A DNA stretch of 64,000 nucleotides, taken from NCBI GenBank assembly GCA_963815665.1, contig CAWFHN010000013.1, positions 62,001 to 126,000 on the forward strand, read 5' to 3'. The number at the start of each line of letters is the position of its first letter. Position 1 is the stretch's first letter. Made by a program: the position numbers and the translations under genes. Of this stretch, positions 34,474-43,111 are shown one piece after another. The DNA comes from DASUPK01 sp963815665. Its GTDB lineage: Bacteria > Actinomycetota > Thermoleophilia > Solirubrobacterales > 70-9. The notes under the pieces are model-generated. The model had not been told where the DNA came from, searched no databases, and saw nothing but the letters and a program-made list of their open reading frames with translations.

Positions 34474-35472
34474 CTAAGCAGCTCCGGCTAGGACGGGCCA
34501 GAACCGGGCTAGGCGATCCCGGTGGGGAGTCGCGGGCGCGCTCGGCGCCGCGCGCGGTGCGCGGTCGCCGGAGATCGCGTCCAGGGTCGCCACCACCGAC
34601 CGCGCCAGCGCCGCGAGCGAGTAGCCCCCTTCCAGGCAGATGAGCACGGGGACCCCGAGCTCGCCCGCCAGATCGCGCATCGTCGCGGCCATGTCCCAGT
34701 AGCCGGCGTCATCCACCTCGCAGTTGGCGAGAGGATCGTCGCGGTGCGCGTCGTAGCCGGCCGAGACGCAGAGCAGGCCCGGCCGCCATTCCCGGGCGAT
34801 CGGCGCGACCACGTGCTGGACCAGGGCGAGGAACTCGTCCGGGCCGCTGCCGGGCGGGACGGGGAGATTGGCGGTGTAGCCCTCCCCCTCCCCTCTGCCG
34901 AAGTCGGTGGCCGCGCCGGTGCCCGGATAGAGCGGGCTCTGATGGATGCTCGAGTAGAGGACCTCGGAGGACCCGTAGAAGATCGCCTCGGTGCCGTTTC
35001 CGTGATGGACGTCCCAGTCGAGCACCAGCACCCGCTCGGCGTCACACTCGGCGATGGCATGGGCCGCCGCCACGGCGACGTTGTTGAAGAGGCAGAAGCC
35101 CATCGCCCGGTCCCGCTCGGCATGGTGGCCCGGCGGCCGCAGGCCGCAGAACGCGAAGCCGCCATCCGCCAGCAGCCGCTCGGTCGCGTGCACGGCTCCT
35201 CCGGCCGAGTGAAGGGCCGCCTCCCAGGAGCCGGCGCTGGCGACCGTGTCCAGGTCGATCATCCCTCCGCCCTTGGCCGAGAGCGATTCGATCGTGTCGA
35301 CATGGGCCTCGCCGTGGACCCGGTGGAGCTGCTCGCGGGTTGCCGCGGGCGCCTCCACCAGTTCCATCCCCAGCCAGTCGCGCTCGGACATCGCCTCCTC
35401 GATCGCGGTCAGGCGCCGGGAGTTCTCCGGGTGGCCACCCGTGTCGTGCTGAAACGAGCTCGGATGTCGCAC
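34474..35472 (-). CDS. Histone deacetylase/acetoin utilization (AcuC/AphA) family hydrolase
   Basis: The 332-aa zinc hydrolase has the arginase-deacetylase fold. Visible residues are the start HPSSFQHDTGGHPENSRRL, the His-His pair in RPPGHHAERDRAMGFC, the metal and proton-relay motif DWDVHHGNGT, SAGYDAHRDDPL and the catalytic-pocket Tyr in EGGYS. Family members remove acetyl groups from lysines, polyamines or acetoin-linked enzymes in the cytoplasm. GTG 35472 is chosen, with GAAGGG six bases upstream; the open frame continues upstream into nadB antisense. It is divergent from nadB with 41 bases between starts. Confidence 0.9.
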   Translation of the reverse strand: MRHPSSFQHDTGGHPENSRRLTAIEEAMSERDWLGMELVEAPAATREQLHRVHGEAHVDTIESLSAKGGGMIDLDTVASAGSWEAALHSAGGAVHATERLLADGGFAFCGLRPPGHHAERDRAMGFCLFNNVAVAAAHAIAECDAERVLVLDWDVHHGNGTEAIFYGSSEVLYSSIHQSPLYPGTGAATDFGRGEGEGYTANLPVPPGSGPDEFLALVQHVVAPIAREWRPGLLCVSAGYDAHRDDPLANCEVDDAGYWDMAATMRDLAGELGVPVLICLEGGYSLAALARSVVATLDAISGDRAPRAAPSAPATPHRDRLARFWPVLAGAA

Positions 35473-35513
35473 GTAGAGCCCTTCGATGCGAGCACAGTAG
35501 GTTCTGGGCTCGG

Positions 35514-36956
35514 ATGACGCCTGACGACCTCCTCGACGTCGTGGTGGTGGGCGGGGGCGCCGCCGGCCTCTACTCCGCCCTGACCGCGGCCGACGGCGGC
35601 TCCCGGGTCGCGATGGTGTCGAGGAAGCCCCTGAGCGAGAGCTCGAGCTTCTGGGCGCAGGGCGGGCTCGCGGCGGCGATCGGTCCCGACGATTCGCCGG
35701 AGCAGCACGTCGAGGACACGCTCGTCGCCGGCCGCGGGACATGCCGCCGTTCCGCTGCAGAGCTCCTCGCCGCCGAGGCCCCCGGTGTGGTCTGGGAGCT
35801 CGAGCGCCGCGGCGTCAAGTTCGACCGCGACCCGGACGAGGCGCTCTCGCTGGCCCTCGAGGGCGGACACTCGCGCCGCCGGATCGTCCACGCGGGGGGC
35901 GCCGCCACCGGACGACGTATCACCGAGCGCCTCACCGAGCTCGCGGCGGCGAACGAGCGCATCCAGCTGATCGAGAAGACCTCGGCGGTCGCCCTGTGGA
36001 GCGACGGCGAGCGCTGCCATGGGGTGATCACCGACGCCGGGGCGATCCGCGCCCGCTCCACGATCCTGGCCACGGGCGGCGCCGCCGCCCTCTGGGCCCG
36101 CACCACCAACCCCTGGGGGGCGATCGGCGCCGGGCCCGTGATGGCTCACGCGGCGGGGACAGAGCTCGCGGACCTCGAGCTCTGCCAATTCCACCCGACG
36201 GCGCTGGCAGCGCCGGGGTCGAGCCACGATGGCCTGCTGGTCACCGAGGCAGTCCGCGGAGAGGGCGCGACCCTGCTGGACGCGAACGGCGAGCGGTTCA
36301 CGGACGAGCTCGCGCCGCGGGACGAGGTCACCCTGGCTGTGCTCGACCGGATGAAGCGGGACGGGACCGATCACGTGCTGCTGGAGATGCGGAAGCTGAG
36401 CGAGACTCGCTTTCCGAGCGTGTTCGAGGCCCTCCGGGAGGCCGGCCACGATCCGGCTCAGGAGCCGATCCCGGTCGCACCCGCCTCTCACTACGTGATG
36501 GGCGGGATCGCCACCGACCTGGAGGGACGCTCGTCGCTGCCGGGCCTGTTCGCCGTCGGCGAGTGCGCCTGCACGGGCCTACATGGAGCGAACCGCCTCG
36601 CCTCCAACTCCCTCACGGAGTGCTTCGTGCTCGGCGCGAGGGCCGCGACGGCCGCGGCGTCAGAGCCAGACCCGGGCGCGGCGCCCGAGCCGCCGTCCTA
36701 CCGCTTCGAACCGCCCCGGGCCGAGACCCGCGACGCCCTCTGGGAGCTCGCCGGCCCGCTGAGGAGCGCCGACCGGCTCCAGCGGCTGCTCTCCGACCCC
36801 TATCCGCTCGCTCGCCTGATCGCGCGGTTCGCGCTCGAGCGCGAGGAGTCACGCGGCTCGCACCGCCGACTCGAATACCCGGAGAGGGACCCCGCGCTCG
36901 ACGGCCGGCACATCGTCTGCCGGGGCGACCAGCTCGCCTGGCAGACGTGGGTCTAG
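35514..36956 (+). CDS. nadB: L-aspartate oxidase
   Basis: The 480-aa FAD enzyme oxidises L-aspartate to iminoaspartate, the first step of de novo NAD synthesis. Features are the FAD-binding VVVGGGAAGLYSAL, SSSFWAQGGLAAAIGPDDS, the substrate-loop GHSRRRIVHAGGAATG, HYVMGGIATDLEGRSS and CTGLHGANRLASNSLTEC. The C-terminal helical domain is shorter than in the 540-aa E. coli enzyme. ATG 35514 begins the homology. nadA and nadC, usual neighbours in actinobacteria, are not present on either side. Confidence 0.93.
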   Translation: MTPDDLLDVVVVGGGAAGLYSALTAADGGSRVAMVSRKPLSESSSFWAQGGLAAAIGPDDSPEQHVEDTLVAGRGTCRRSAAELLAAEAPGVVWELERRGVKFDRDPDEALSLALEGGHSRRRIVHAGGAATGRRITERLTELAAANERIQLIEKTSAVALWSDGERCHGVITDAGAIRARSTILATGGAAALWARTTNPWGAIGAGPVMAHAAGTELADLELCQFHPTALAAPGSSHDGLLVTEAVRGEGATLLDANGERFTDELAPRDEVTLAVLDRMKRDGTDHVLLEMRKLSETRFPSVFEALREAGHDPAQEPIPVAPASHYVMGGIATDLEGRSSLPGLFAVGECACTGLHGANRLASNSLTECFVLGARAATAAASEPDPGAAPEPPSYRFEPPRAETRDALWELAGPLRSADRLQRLLSDPYPLARLIARFALEREESRGSHRRLEYPERDPALDGRHIVCRGDQLAWQTWV

Positions 36957-36987
36957 GCTCGGATACTCAAAAGCACGGGCCTGAGCC

Positions 36988-37087
36988 TACTTAAAACTAC
37001 TTAATCCGGGCTTAACCCAATTTTGGGTATGCACGTGGTTCAATCCCCTTCGCCTGGAGAGTCCATGGGCAGGAATCGCCCACGGAC
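36988..37087 (+). promoter_or_regulatory. Complex upstream region: phased CTTAA repeats, palindrome and leader hairpin
   Basis: Three CTTAA elements lie at 36990-36994, 37000-37004 and 37011-37015, about one helical turn apart; the first two are within identical TACTTAA blocks. They are followed by a palindrome ACCCAATTTTGGGT (37015-37028). Further down, GTCC-A-TGGGC (37061-37070) pairs with GCCCA-C-GGAC (37078-37087) to form a 9-bp hairpin with one mismatch. The block is much more A+T rich than the surroundings. It precedes the DUF5763-like gene and probably holds its promoter and a regulator site; no exact -35/-10 pair could be assigned. Confidence 0.5.
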
Positions 37088-37120
37088 GAGGCTTCAGGGG
37101 GGATAGGAGAGTGATCACGG

Positions 37121-37558
37121 ATGTATCAATTCAGTCGTTCTATCTACAGGGATCTGGCCCCTCGAATCGACACCTCCGAGGGGGTCGAGAGGACCTTCGC
37201 GGCCCGGCAGACACTGCTGGAGGCCTGTGAGTCCACCATTCAGCGGCTGGTCACAGACCGCCGCTACTTCGCCAGGCCGGCGAAGACGTTGTTCACGGAG
37301 GTTCGTGAGTACTTCGCGCTCGCCGAGCAGGTGCGCGTCTACATGGTCATCGAGCGGCACATCGAGCTGATCGAGGAGTTCCTCGACTCGCTGCCCGCCG
37401 ACGTGACGCTGGACGGCCAGGAGCGAAACTGCATGGCCAGCACTCGCAAGGGCACCCCGTGCCAGCGCGAGCCGCTGCCGGGGATGGACTACTGCCCCTC
37501 GCACAAGCATCTCGAGGAGACCTTCGAGACGCGCGAGGTCGAGGCAGCCGCAGCCTAG
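37121..37558 (+). CDS. Small protein with C-terminal DUF5763-like Cys/His domain
   Basis: The 145-aa protein has an all-helical, charged N-terminal part (MYQFSRSIYRDLAPRIDTSE onward) and a C-terminal motif RNCMASTRKGTPCQREPLPG continuing MDYCPSHKH. The spacing of three Cys and one His resembles the DUF5763 zinc-binding-like domain seen at the ends of diverse proteins. The N-terminal part is not recognised. The start ATG 37121 has AGGAG in the preceding 20 bases. It is a single gene with an unusually A+T-rich upstream region and a hairpin downstream. Function is unknown; the basic Cys/His domain could bind nucleic acid. Confidence 0.75.
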   Translation: MYQFSRSIYRDLAPRIDTSEGVERTFAARQTLLEACESTIQRLVTDRRYFARPAKTLFTEVREYFALAEQVRVYMVIERHIELIEEFLDSLPADVTLDGQERNCMASTRKGTPCQREPLPGMDYCPSHKHLEETFETREVEAAAA

Positions 37559-37583
37559 GGTCAACCTAGGGGTGAGACCGGCT

Positions 37584-37609
37584 GAGGGCCCCACCCCTTG
37601 GGGGCTCTC
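37584..37609 (+). terminator. Candidate terminator hairpin after DUF5763-like gene
   Basis: GAGGGCCCC (37584-37592) pairs with 37601-37609 as a 9-bp stem with one G-U pair and an 8-base loop, 25 bases after the stop codon. No T-run follows, as is common for high-GC actinobacteria. Confidence 0.45.
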
Positions 37610-37703
37610 GCCGTGTCCGATCGCTGCTGTGCCGCGACATCCGGGGCGCACTGAGCGCTCGCCGCGACGCATGGCGAAGCCGTCGCGTCGATAACGTCGA
37701 GTG

Positions 37704-39731
37704 ATGCTGCTCGGCGTCGACGTCGGTGGGACCTTCACCGACGCCGCCCTGCTCGACGGCGATCGGCTCCACACGGCCAAGGTTCCCAGCACGCCCGAGG
37801 ATCAGTCGCGTGGGGTGATCACCGCGGTCGACGAGGTCCTCGAGCGCGCCGGCGCCGAGCCCGGTGACGTCGAGGCGTTCACGCACGGTATGACGGTGGG
37901 GACCAATGCCCTGCTCGAGGAGCGGGGGGCGCGCACGGCCCTGGTCGCAACCCGCGGGTTCGCGGACCTGCTCGACATCGGCCGTCAGGCGCGCCCCAGC
38001 CTCTACCACCCCTGCCGGGCCAAGCCCCCGCCCCTGGTCGAGGCCGAGCTTCGCTTCGAGGCCCACGAGCGGATCGGCGCGGCGGGGGTCGTGGAGGAGC
38101 TGACCGAGGAGGAGATTCACCGCCTCGTCGAGGAGATGCGCGACTGCGACGCGGAGTCGATCGCGGTCTGCCTCCTCTTCTCCTTTCGCGATCCAAGCCA
38201 CGAACGCCGGATCGCAACGGCGTTGCGAGAGGCCCTGCCCGACATGCATGTCTCCGCCTCGCACGAGGTCCTGCCCGCCTTTCGCGAGTTCGAGCGCTTC
38301 TCGACCACCGTGATCGACGCCTATCTCTCCCCCCTGCTCGGCCGCTACCTGACGGCCCTGGCCGAGGCCTGCCGCGGCCGGGGACTGTCGGAGCCCGAGG
38401 TGATGCGCTCCTCCGGCGGCACCGCGGAGGCCGCCGAGGCCGCGCGGGCCGGCGCCTGGAGCGTGCTCTCGGGACCGGCGGGAGGCGCCGTCGGGGCCGC
38501 GCTGCTCGCCAGGGGTGCGGGAGATCCCGACGCGATCGGAATCGACATGGGCGGCACCTCCTGCGATGTCTGCGTGGTGGACGCCGGCGAGGTCCGGCGC
38601 ACCGACGCACGCGTAATCGACGGGCGCCCGATCCAGCTGCCGATGGTTGACGTGCACACGGTCGGCGCCGGCGGGGGCTCGATCGGCTGGCGCGATGCCG
38701 GCGGCGCCCTGCGGGTCGGGCCCCGGTCCGCCGGGGCGGAGCCGGGGCCCGCCTGCTACGGCCGCGGCGGCACGGAGCCGACGGTCACCGATGCCAACCT
38801 GTTGCTCGGCTATCTCTCCCCCGAGTCGGTGCTCTCCGGCGGCGTCGCTCTGGATGAGGAGGCGGCGAGCCGTGCGGTCTCCTCGCTGGGGGACGAGCTG
38901 GGTCTCGGCGAGATCGAGACCGCCGAGGGGATCGCCCGAGTCGCCAACCAGGAGATGATCCGGGCACTCCGGGTGGTCACGGTCGAGCGAGGCGTGGATC
39001 CGAGGGGCTACGCCCTGCTTCCCTTCGGCGGGGCCGGGCCGATGCACGCGGCGGCCCTGGCGGACGAGCTCGAGATCTCGCGGATCGTCTGCCCTCGGGC
39101 CAGCGGCGTGCTCTCAGCTCTCGGGCTGATCGCAGCCGGCCACAGGCGTGACACGGCGAGGACGGTGCTGCTCTCCGGCGATCAGATCGGCGCCGAGCGG
39201 ATCGCGTCGGAGGTCCGCGGCCTGAGCGAGCCCCTGCGGGCGGGCATGCATGGCGTGGAGCTGGAGGTCGTCTACGAGCTGCGCTATCGAGGACAGGCAT
39301 TCGAGCTGCCCATTCCGGGGCCGCCGGAGCCGGAGCCGGATCGTCTCGCCGAGGACTTCGCCCGCGAGCACGAGGCCCGCTACGGCTATCGGGACCCGGA
39401 GGGCGAGCTGGAGCTGGTCACCATCCGCGTCGCCGCGGTCGAGCCCGGCTCCGAGCCGCGGCCGCGCGCTGCGGGGAACGGCAACGTGGCGGAGAGCGAG
39501 CGCGATGCTCGGTTCGATGGCGCCTGGATCGCGGCGAGAGTGCTCCGCGGAGAGCCGGGCGCCGGCTTCGAAGTCGAGGGGCCGTGCGTGTTCGAGCTGC
39601 CCGAGGCCACCCTGGTGCTGCCGCCGGGCTGGTCCGCCTCGGTCGACGAGGCCGGGACCATCACCGCGCTGAGGGTGGGTGCGAGGATGCTCCGAGGCGG
39701 AGCCGAGGAGCAGATGGGAGGGCGCGCGTAA
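37704..39731 (+). CDS. Hydantoinase/oxoprolinase subunit A (HyuA-like)
   Basis: The 675-aa protein has the HyuA layout: N-terminal LLGVDVGGTFTDAALLDG (ATP-binding actin-like start), THGMTVGTNALLE, the central DMGGTSCDVCVVDAGEVRRT domain and PFGGAGPMHAAALADELEI. Such subunits work with HyuB in ATP-dependent ring opening of hydantoins or 5-oxoproline, or in related carboxylases; the substrate cannot be told from sequence. ATG 37704 directly follows a GTG that could also serve as start. hyuB begins 14 bases after the stop, so the two form one operon. Confidence 0.88.
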   Translation: MLLGVDVGGTFTDAALLDGDRLHTAKVPSTPEDQSRGVITAVDEVLERAGAEPGDVEAFTHGMTVGTNALLEERGARTALVATRGFADLLDIGRQARPSLYHPCRAKPPPLVEAELRFEAHERIGAAGVVEELTEEEIHRLVEEMRDCDAESIAVCLLFSFRDPSHERRIATALREALPDMHVSASHEVLPAFREFERFSTTVIDAYLSPLLGRYLTALAEACRGRGLSEPEVMRSSGGTAEAAEAARAGAWSVLSGPAGGAVGAALLARGAGDPDAIGIDMGGTSCDVCVVDAGEVRRTDARVIDGRPIQLPMVDVHTVGAGGGSIGWRDAGGALRVGPRSAGAEPGPACYGRGGTEPTVTDANLLLGYLSPESVLSGGVALDEEAASRAVSSLGDELGLGEIETAEGIARVANQEMIRALRVVTVERGVDPRGYALLPFGGAGPMHAAALADELEISRIVCPRASGVLSALGLIAAGHRRDTARTVLLSGDQIGAERIASEVRGLSEPLRAGMHGVELEVVYELRYRGQAFELPIPGPPEPEPDRLAEDFAREHEARYGYRDPEGELELVTIRVAAVEPGSEPRPRAAGNGNVAESERDARFDGAWIAARVLRGEPGAGFEVEGPCVFELPEATLVLPPGWSASVDEAGTITALRVGARMLRGGAEEQMGGRA

Positions 39732-39745
39732 GCGCGACCCGTCGT

Positions 39746-41260
39746 ATGGCGAAGCCATCTCTCAACCCGATTGAGCTCCAGGTGATGACCGGCGCACTGC
39801 GGGCGGCCTGTGACGAGATGGGCGCCGTGCTGATCCGCTCCGCCCACTCCCCGAACATCACCGAGCGGCACGACTGCTCCACGGCCCTGTTCGACCCCGC
39901 CGGCGAGCTGGTCATGCAGGCCGAGCACATCCCGGTCCACCTGGGCTCGATGCCGGATGCGGTCGCCGTGATCGTCGGCGAGGAGCACAGCGATGGCGAT
40001 CTCTGGATCCTCAACGACCCGTATCGGGGCGGGACGCACCTGCCGGACATCACGCTGATCAGCCCGGTCCTGGAGCAGGGGGAGCTGATCGGCTTCGCGG
40101 CCAGCCGCGCCCACCACGCCGACATCGGGGGTCCGACTCCCGGCGGCATGCCCGCCCTGTCGGTGACGCTCGAGGAGGAGGGGGTGGTCATCCCTCCCAC
40201 CCGCGCCGACGACGCCGTCCTCACCGACCTCGCCCGTCAGATGCGCAACCCCGATCAGCGGCTCGCCGACCTCCGTGCGCAGCGTGCCGCGAACCTGACG
40301 GGTATTCGCAGGCTGCGCCGGCTCGCCCAGAGGCACGGAACCGAACTGCTCGGCACGGCGACGCGCGAGATCCTCGACTACGCCGAGCGGCGCACGAGAG
40401 CCACGCTCTCGGATATGCCGGACGGCGAGAGCACGGCCGAGGACGTGCTCGAGGGCCGCGAGGGCGACATTCGGCTGAGGGTTCGAGCGACCGTCCGCGG
40501 CGACTCGCTCGAGCTCGACTTCGAGGGCAGCGCCGAGCAGGTGCGCGGGAATCTCAACTGCCCGCTCTCGGTGACCAAGGCCGCCTGCATCTACACGGTC
40601 CGGGTCGTCTGCGATCCGGACGCGCCGCCGTCGGCGGGCGCCTGGCGGCCCGTCACGGTCCGCGCTCCGGAGGGATCGCTGCTCAACGCTCGGCCCCCGG
40701 CGGCGGTCGTCGGGGGCAACGTGGAGACCTCGAGCCGGGTCGCCGACCTTGTCTTCGCGGCCATGGAGCGCTTCGCGCCGGTCGGGGCCGACGGGCAGGG
40801 CACGATGAACAACGTCACCCTCTCGGCCGAGGGCTGGACCTACTACGAGACGATCGGAGGCGGGCAGGGCGCCTGCCGGGACGCGGACGGCCCGAGCGCC
40901 GAGCACGTGGCGATGTCGAACACGCTGAACACGCCGATCGAGGCGCTCGAGACGGACTACCCGGTGCTGGTCAGGGAGCTCTCGGTGAGGCGCGGGAGCG
41001 GCGGGGCGGGGCGCCGGCGCGGTGGCGACGGCACCGTGCGGGAGCTCGAGGCCACGCAGCCGATGCGCTTCACGCTGATCGCCGAGCGCCGCAGGCACGC
41101 TCCGAAGGGCAGGGACGGCGGAGAGCCGGGCCGGCCCGGTCGTGACCTGCTGAACGGCCGGCCGATCCCCTCGAAGGCCGAGGGAGAGCTCGCGCCCGGC
41201 GACCGGCTGCGGATCGAGACCCCCGGGGGCGGTGGGTACGGCCCCGAACCGAATGATTAG
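39746..41260 (+). CDS. Hydantoinase/oxoprolinase subunit B (HyuB-like)
   Basis: The 504-aa protein matches HyuB: LNPIELQVMTGALRAACDEM, VLIRSAHSPNITERHDCSTA, QAEHIPVHLGSMPDAV, NDPYRGGTHLPDITLISPV and the Gly-rich C-terminus ETPGGGGYGPEPND. It is the partner of the preceding HyuA-like subunit. ATG 39746 is chosen because homology begins there; the open frame upstream overlaps hyuA in another frame. A gap of 237 bases with a clear promoter follows before the next plus-strand gene. Confidence 0.88.
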   Translation: MAKPSLNPIELQVMTGALRAACDEMGAVLIRSAHSPNITERHDCSTALFDPAGELVMQAEHIPVHLGSMPDAVAVIVGEEHSDGDLWILNDPYRGGTHLPDITLISPVLEQGELIGFAASRAHHADIGGPTPGGMPALSVTLEEEGVVIPPTRADDAVLTDLARQMRNPDQRLADLRAQRAANLTGIRRLRRLAQRHGTELLGTATREILDYAERRTRATLSDMPDGESTAEDVLEGREGDIRLRVRATVRGDSLELDFEGSAEQVRGNLNCPLSVTKAACIYTVRVVCDPDAPPSAGAWRPVTVRAPEGSLLNARPPAAVVGGNVETSSRVADLVFAAMERFAPVGADGQGTMNNVTLSAEGWTYYETIGGGQGACRDADGPSAEHVAMSNTLNTPIEALETDYPVLVRELSVRRGSGGAGRRRGGDGTVRELEATQPMRFTLIAERRRHAPKGRDGGEPGRPGRDLLNGRPIPSKAEGELAPGDRLRIETPGGGGYGPEPND

Positions 41261-41385
41261 CGCCCGCTTGCGAAATCTCGCATCTAGCGTCGATTGGCCG
41301 GTCAACCAGGACGTGGACCGCATGGGAATGGGCTATCCGGCACTTACAACTAAGTCTCCGAGTTTGTGGCAAACCGGCACAAGGG

Positions 41386-41414
41386 TTGTCAAAGCCGACT
41401 TCGTCCTCTAGACT
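41386..41414 (+). promoter_or_regulatory. Sigma70-type promoter for DUF1802 gene
   Basis: TTGTCA (41386-41391) and TAGACT (41409-41414) are separated by 17 bases, a near-consensus housekeeping promoter. It would give a leader of about 75 bases before ATG 41498. Confidence 0.55.
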
Positions 41415-41497
41415 GCTCGCCTCCGAGGGGCTCTGGCGCCGAAATCGTCCGTCCCGCCCCCCGCCATCCGAACGAGATTGACTACTCCCTGAGACCT

Positions 41498-42124
41498 ATG
41501 CCGATTGCGTTGAAAGAGTGGGCGGTGACCGTGCGAGCGCTCGCCGAGGGGGAGCAGCTGGTCGCCCTCCGCAAGGGCGGAATTCGCGAGGACGAAAAGC
41601 ACTTCGAGGTCGAGCACGACCAGTTCTTCCTCTACCCGACCTTCGACCACCAGCGGAACGACCTGGTCCGCGAGTCCCATCACCCTGAGCTTCGCCGCGC
41701 CCTCGAGGAGGGCGTCTGGCCCGACGAGGAGCCGCCCCCGCGGGCGCTGCTCCAGGACGGCGGCATCCCCCAGCCCGATCGGGTGAGGATCCGCAGCTGG
41801 GCCGAGATCACCGATCACTTCACGACCGACGACCACCGCGTGGTCGAGGCGCTGACGCCCTTCCATATCTGGACCCCGGACTACGCCCAGAAGCGACTCG
41901 CGTGGAAGCGGACCCATCCGCTGCACGTGCTGCTTCTCCGGGTCCATCGGATTCCGCGGCCCGTCACGGTGCGCGTCAAGGACGAGCACCACGGCTGTCG
42001 CTCGTGGGTCGAGATCGATCGCGATCTTCCCTTCGAGGGGACGCCGGTGATGGCCGACGAGGAGTTCGAGCGCGCCGCCGCTTCGATCCGCGAGATCTGC
42101 CAGGGCGACCTCGTCCCAGCCTAG
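41498..42124 (+). CDS. DUF1802 family protein
   Basis: The 208-aa protein begins MPIALKEWAVTVRALAEGEQ and continues with LRKGGIREDEKHFEVEHDQF and LYPTFDHQ, the recognisable start of DUF1802. The family is found in actinobacteria, cyanobacteria and some other groups; its function is not known. No signal, membrane helix or catalytic motif stands out. ATG 41498 is supported by the start of homology and the promoter upstream. The next gene is in the same frame directly after the TAG stop. Confidence 0.8.
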   Translation: MPIALKEWAVTVRALAEGEQLVALRKGGIREDEKHFEVEHDQFFLYPTFDHQRNDLVRESHHPELRRALEEGVWPDEEPPPRALLQDGGIPQPDRVRIRSWAEITDHFTTDDHRVVEALTPFHIWTPDYAQKRLAWKRTHPLHVLLLRVHRIPRPVTVRVKDEHHGCRSWVEIDRDLPFEGTPVMADEEFERAAASIREICQGDLVPA

Positions 42125-42163
42125 GTTTCGGCCCTCCAGGCACTCAGAGACGCCCAACGCGCC

Positions 42164-43057
42164 CTGCTGATCGGCATGGGCGGCGGCGGCGATGTGGTCG
42201 GCGCTCTCGCCGTCACGGATCTGCTCGATGGCCTGGGGACGAAGTGGGTGCTCGGCGGGATTGCCTGGGAGCGCTCGCCGATCGATCCGCGCCCGGGCCC
42301 GCGCTCGCTCGAGGAGATCCGCGGCGGGCGCCCATGTGGATCCACGGCAGTTCTCACGGAGGGGTCCACCACGACGCTCGACGGCGTCGAGCTCTCGGAG
42401 TCACGGATGGCAGCCCATCTGGGCAGGCCGGTACTGCTGCTCGACATCACCCGAGGCCCTCAGGCCCTGGCCGGTGGCCTGGCCGAGGCGGCTTCGGAGC
42501 TCGACTGCGACGCGATCGTCCTGCTCGACGTCGGCGGTGACGTGCTCGCACACGGTGACGAGCCGGGCCTGGCGAGCCCGTTGTGCGACGCGATCGTGCT
42601 CGCCGCCGGCTTGTTCCTCGCCCGGGCGAACCAGGTGGTCGGGGCCGTCTACGGGCCCGGCTGCGACGGAGAGCTCACTCCCGACGAGGTGCTGGACCGG
42701 ATCACCGCGCTCCAGTCCGCCGACGCGCTGCTGGGCGCCTGGGGGCTCACCCCGCGAGCCTGCGAGCTGGTCGAGTCGGCGGCCGAGGTCGTGCCGACCG
42801 AGGCGAGCCTGAACGCGGCGCGATGCGCGAGGGGCGAGCGGGGCAGCTTCCCGATCCGGGGCGGAAAGCGAACCGTCGAGCTCACTCCACTCGGGGCCCT
42901 CACCTTCTTCTTCGACCCGGGCGCCGCGGCGAAGTCGGCAGTGCCGCTCGCGACAGCGGTGTCGCCCGCCGCCAGCCTCGAGCAGGCCCAGGAGGCGCTG
43001 GCCGGGATGGGCGTCGAGACCGAGTTGGATCTCGAGCGCGCCCGAGCCCGCGAGTAG
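42164..43057 (+). CDS. DUF1152 family protein; canonical start missing
   Basis: The protein has the DUF1152 layout: a nucleotide-binding-like MGGGGDVVGALAVTDLL loop near the start, WVLGGIAWERSPIDPRPGPR, DAIVLLDVGGDVLAHGDEPG and a Phe-rich strand near the end. The first ATG in frame (42176) would begin inside the glycine loop and lose the preceding strand. In-frame sequence upstream (ALQALRDAQRALLIG) fits the family but contains no ATG, GTG or TTG down to the TAG of the DUF1802 gene. I give a CTG at 42164 as the marker start. It is probably co-transcribed with DUF1802. Function is unknown. Confidence 0.72.
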   Translation: MLIGMGGGGDVVGALAVTDLLDGLGTKWVLGGIAWERSPIDPRPGPRSLEEIRGGRPCGSTAVLTEGSTTTLDGVELSESRMAAHLGRPVLLLDITRGPQALAGGLAEAASELDCDAIVLLDVGGDVLAHGDEPGLASPLCDAIVLAAGLFLARANQVVGAVYGPGCDGELTPDEVLDRITALQSADALLGAWGLTPRACELVESAAEVVPTEASLNAARCARGERGSFPIRGGKRTVELTPLGALTFFFDPGAAAKSAVPLATAVSPAASLEQAQEALAGMGVETELDLERARARE

Positions 43058-43111
43058 CCTCAATCAACGTCGGCCACAAAAACCGCCGACGGATTATCCG
43101 CGGCCTCGCCC

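Noticed and set aside
43068..43091. 7-bp hairpin CGTCGGC/GCCGACG with an A-rich loop after the DUF1152 gene
   Set aside because: It is only 54 bases before the next start, has no T-run, and a stem of this size is common by chance at this G+C content.
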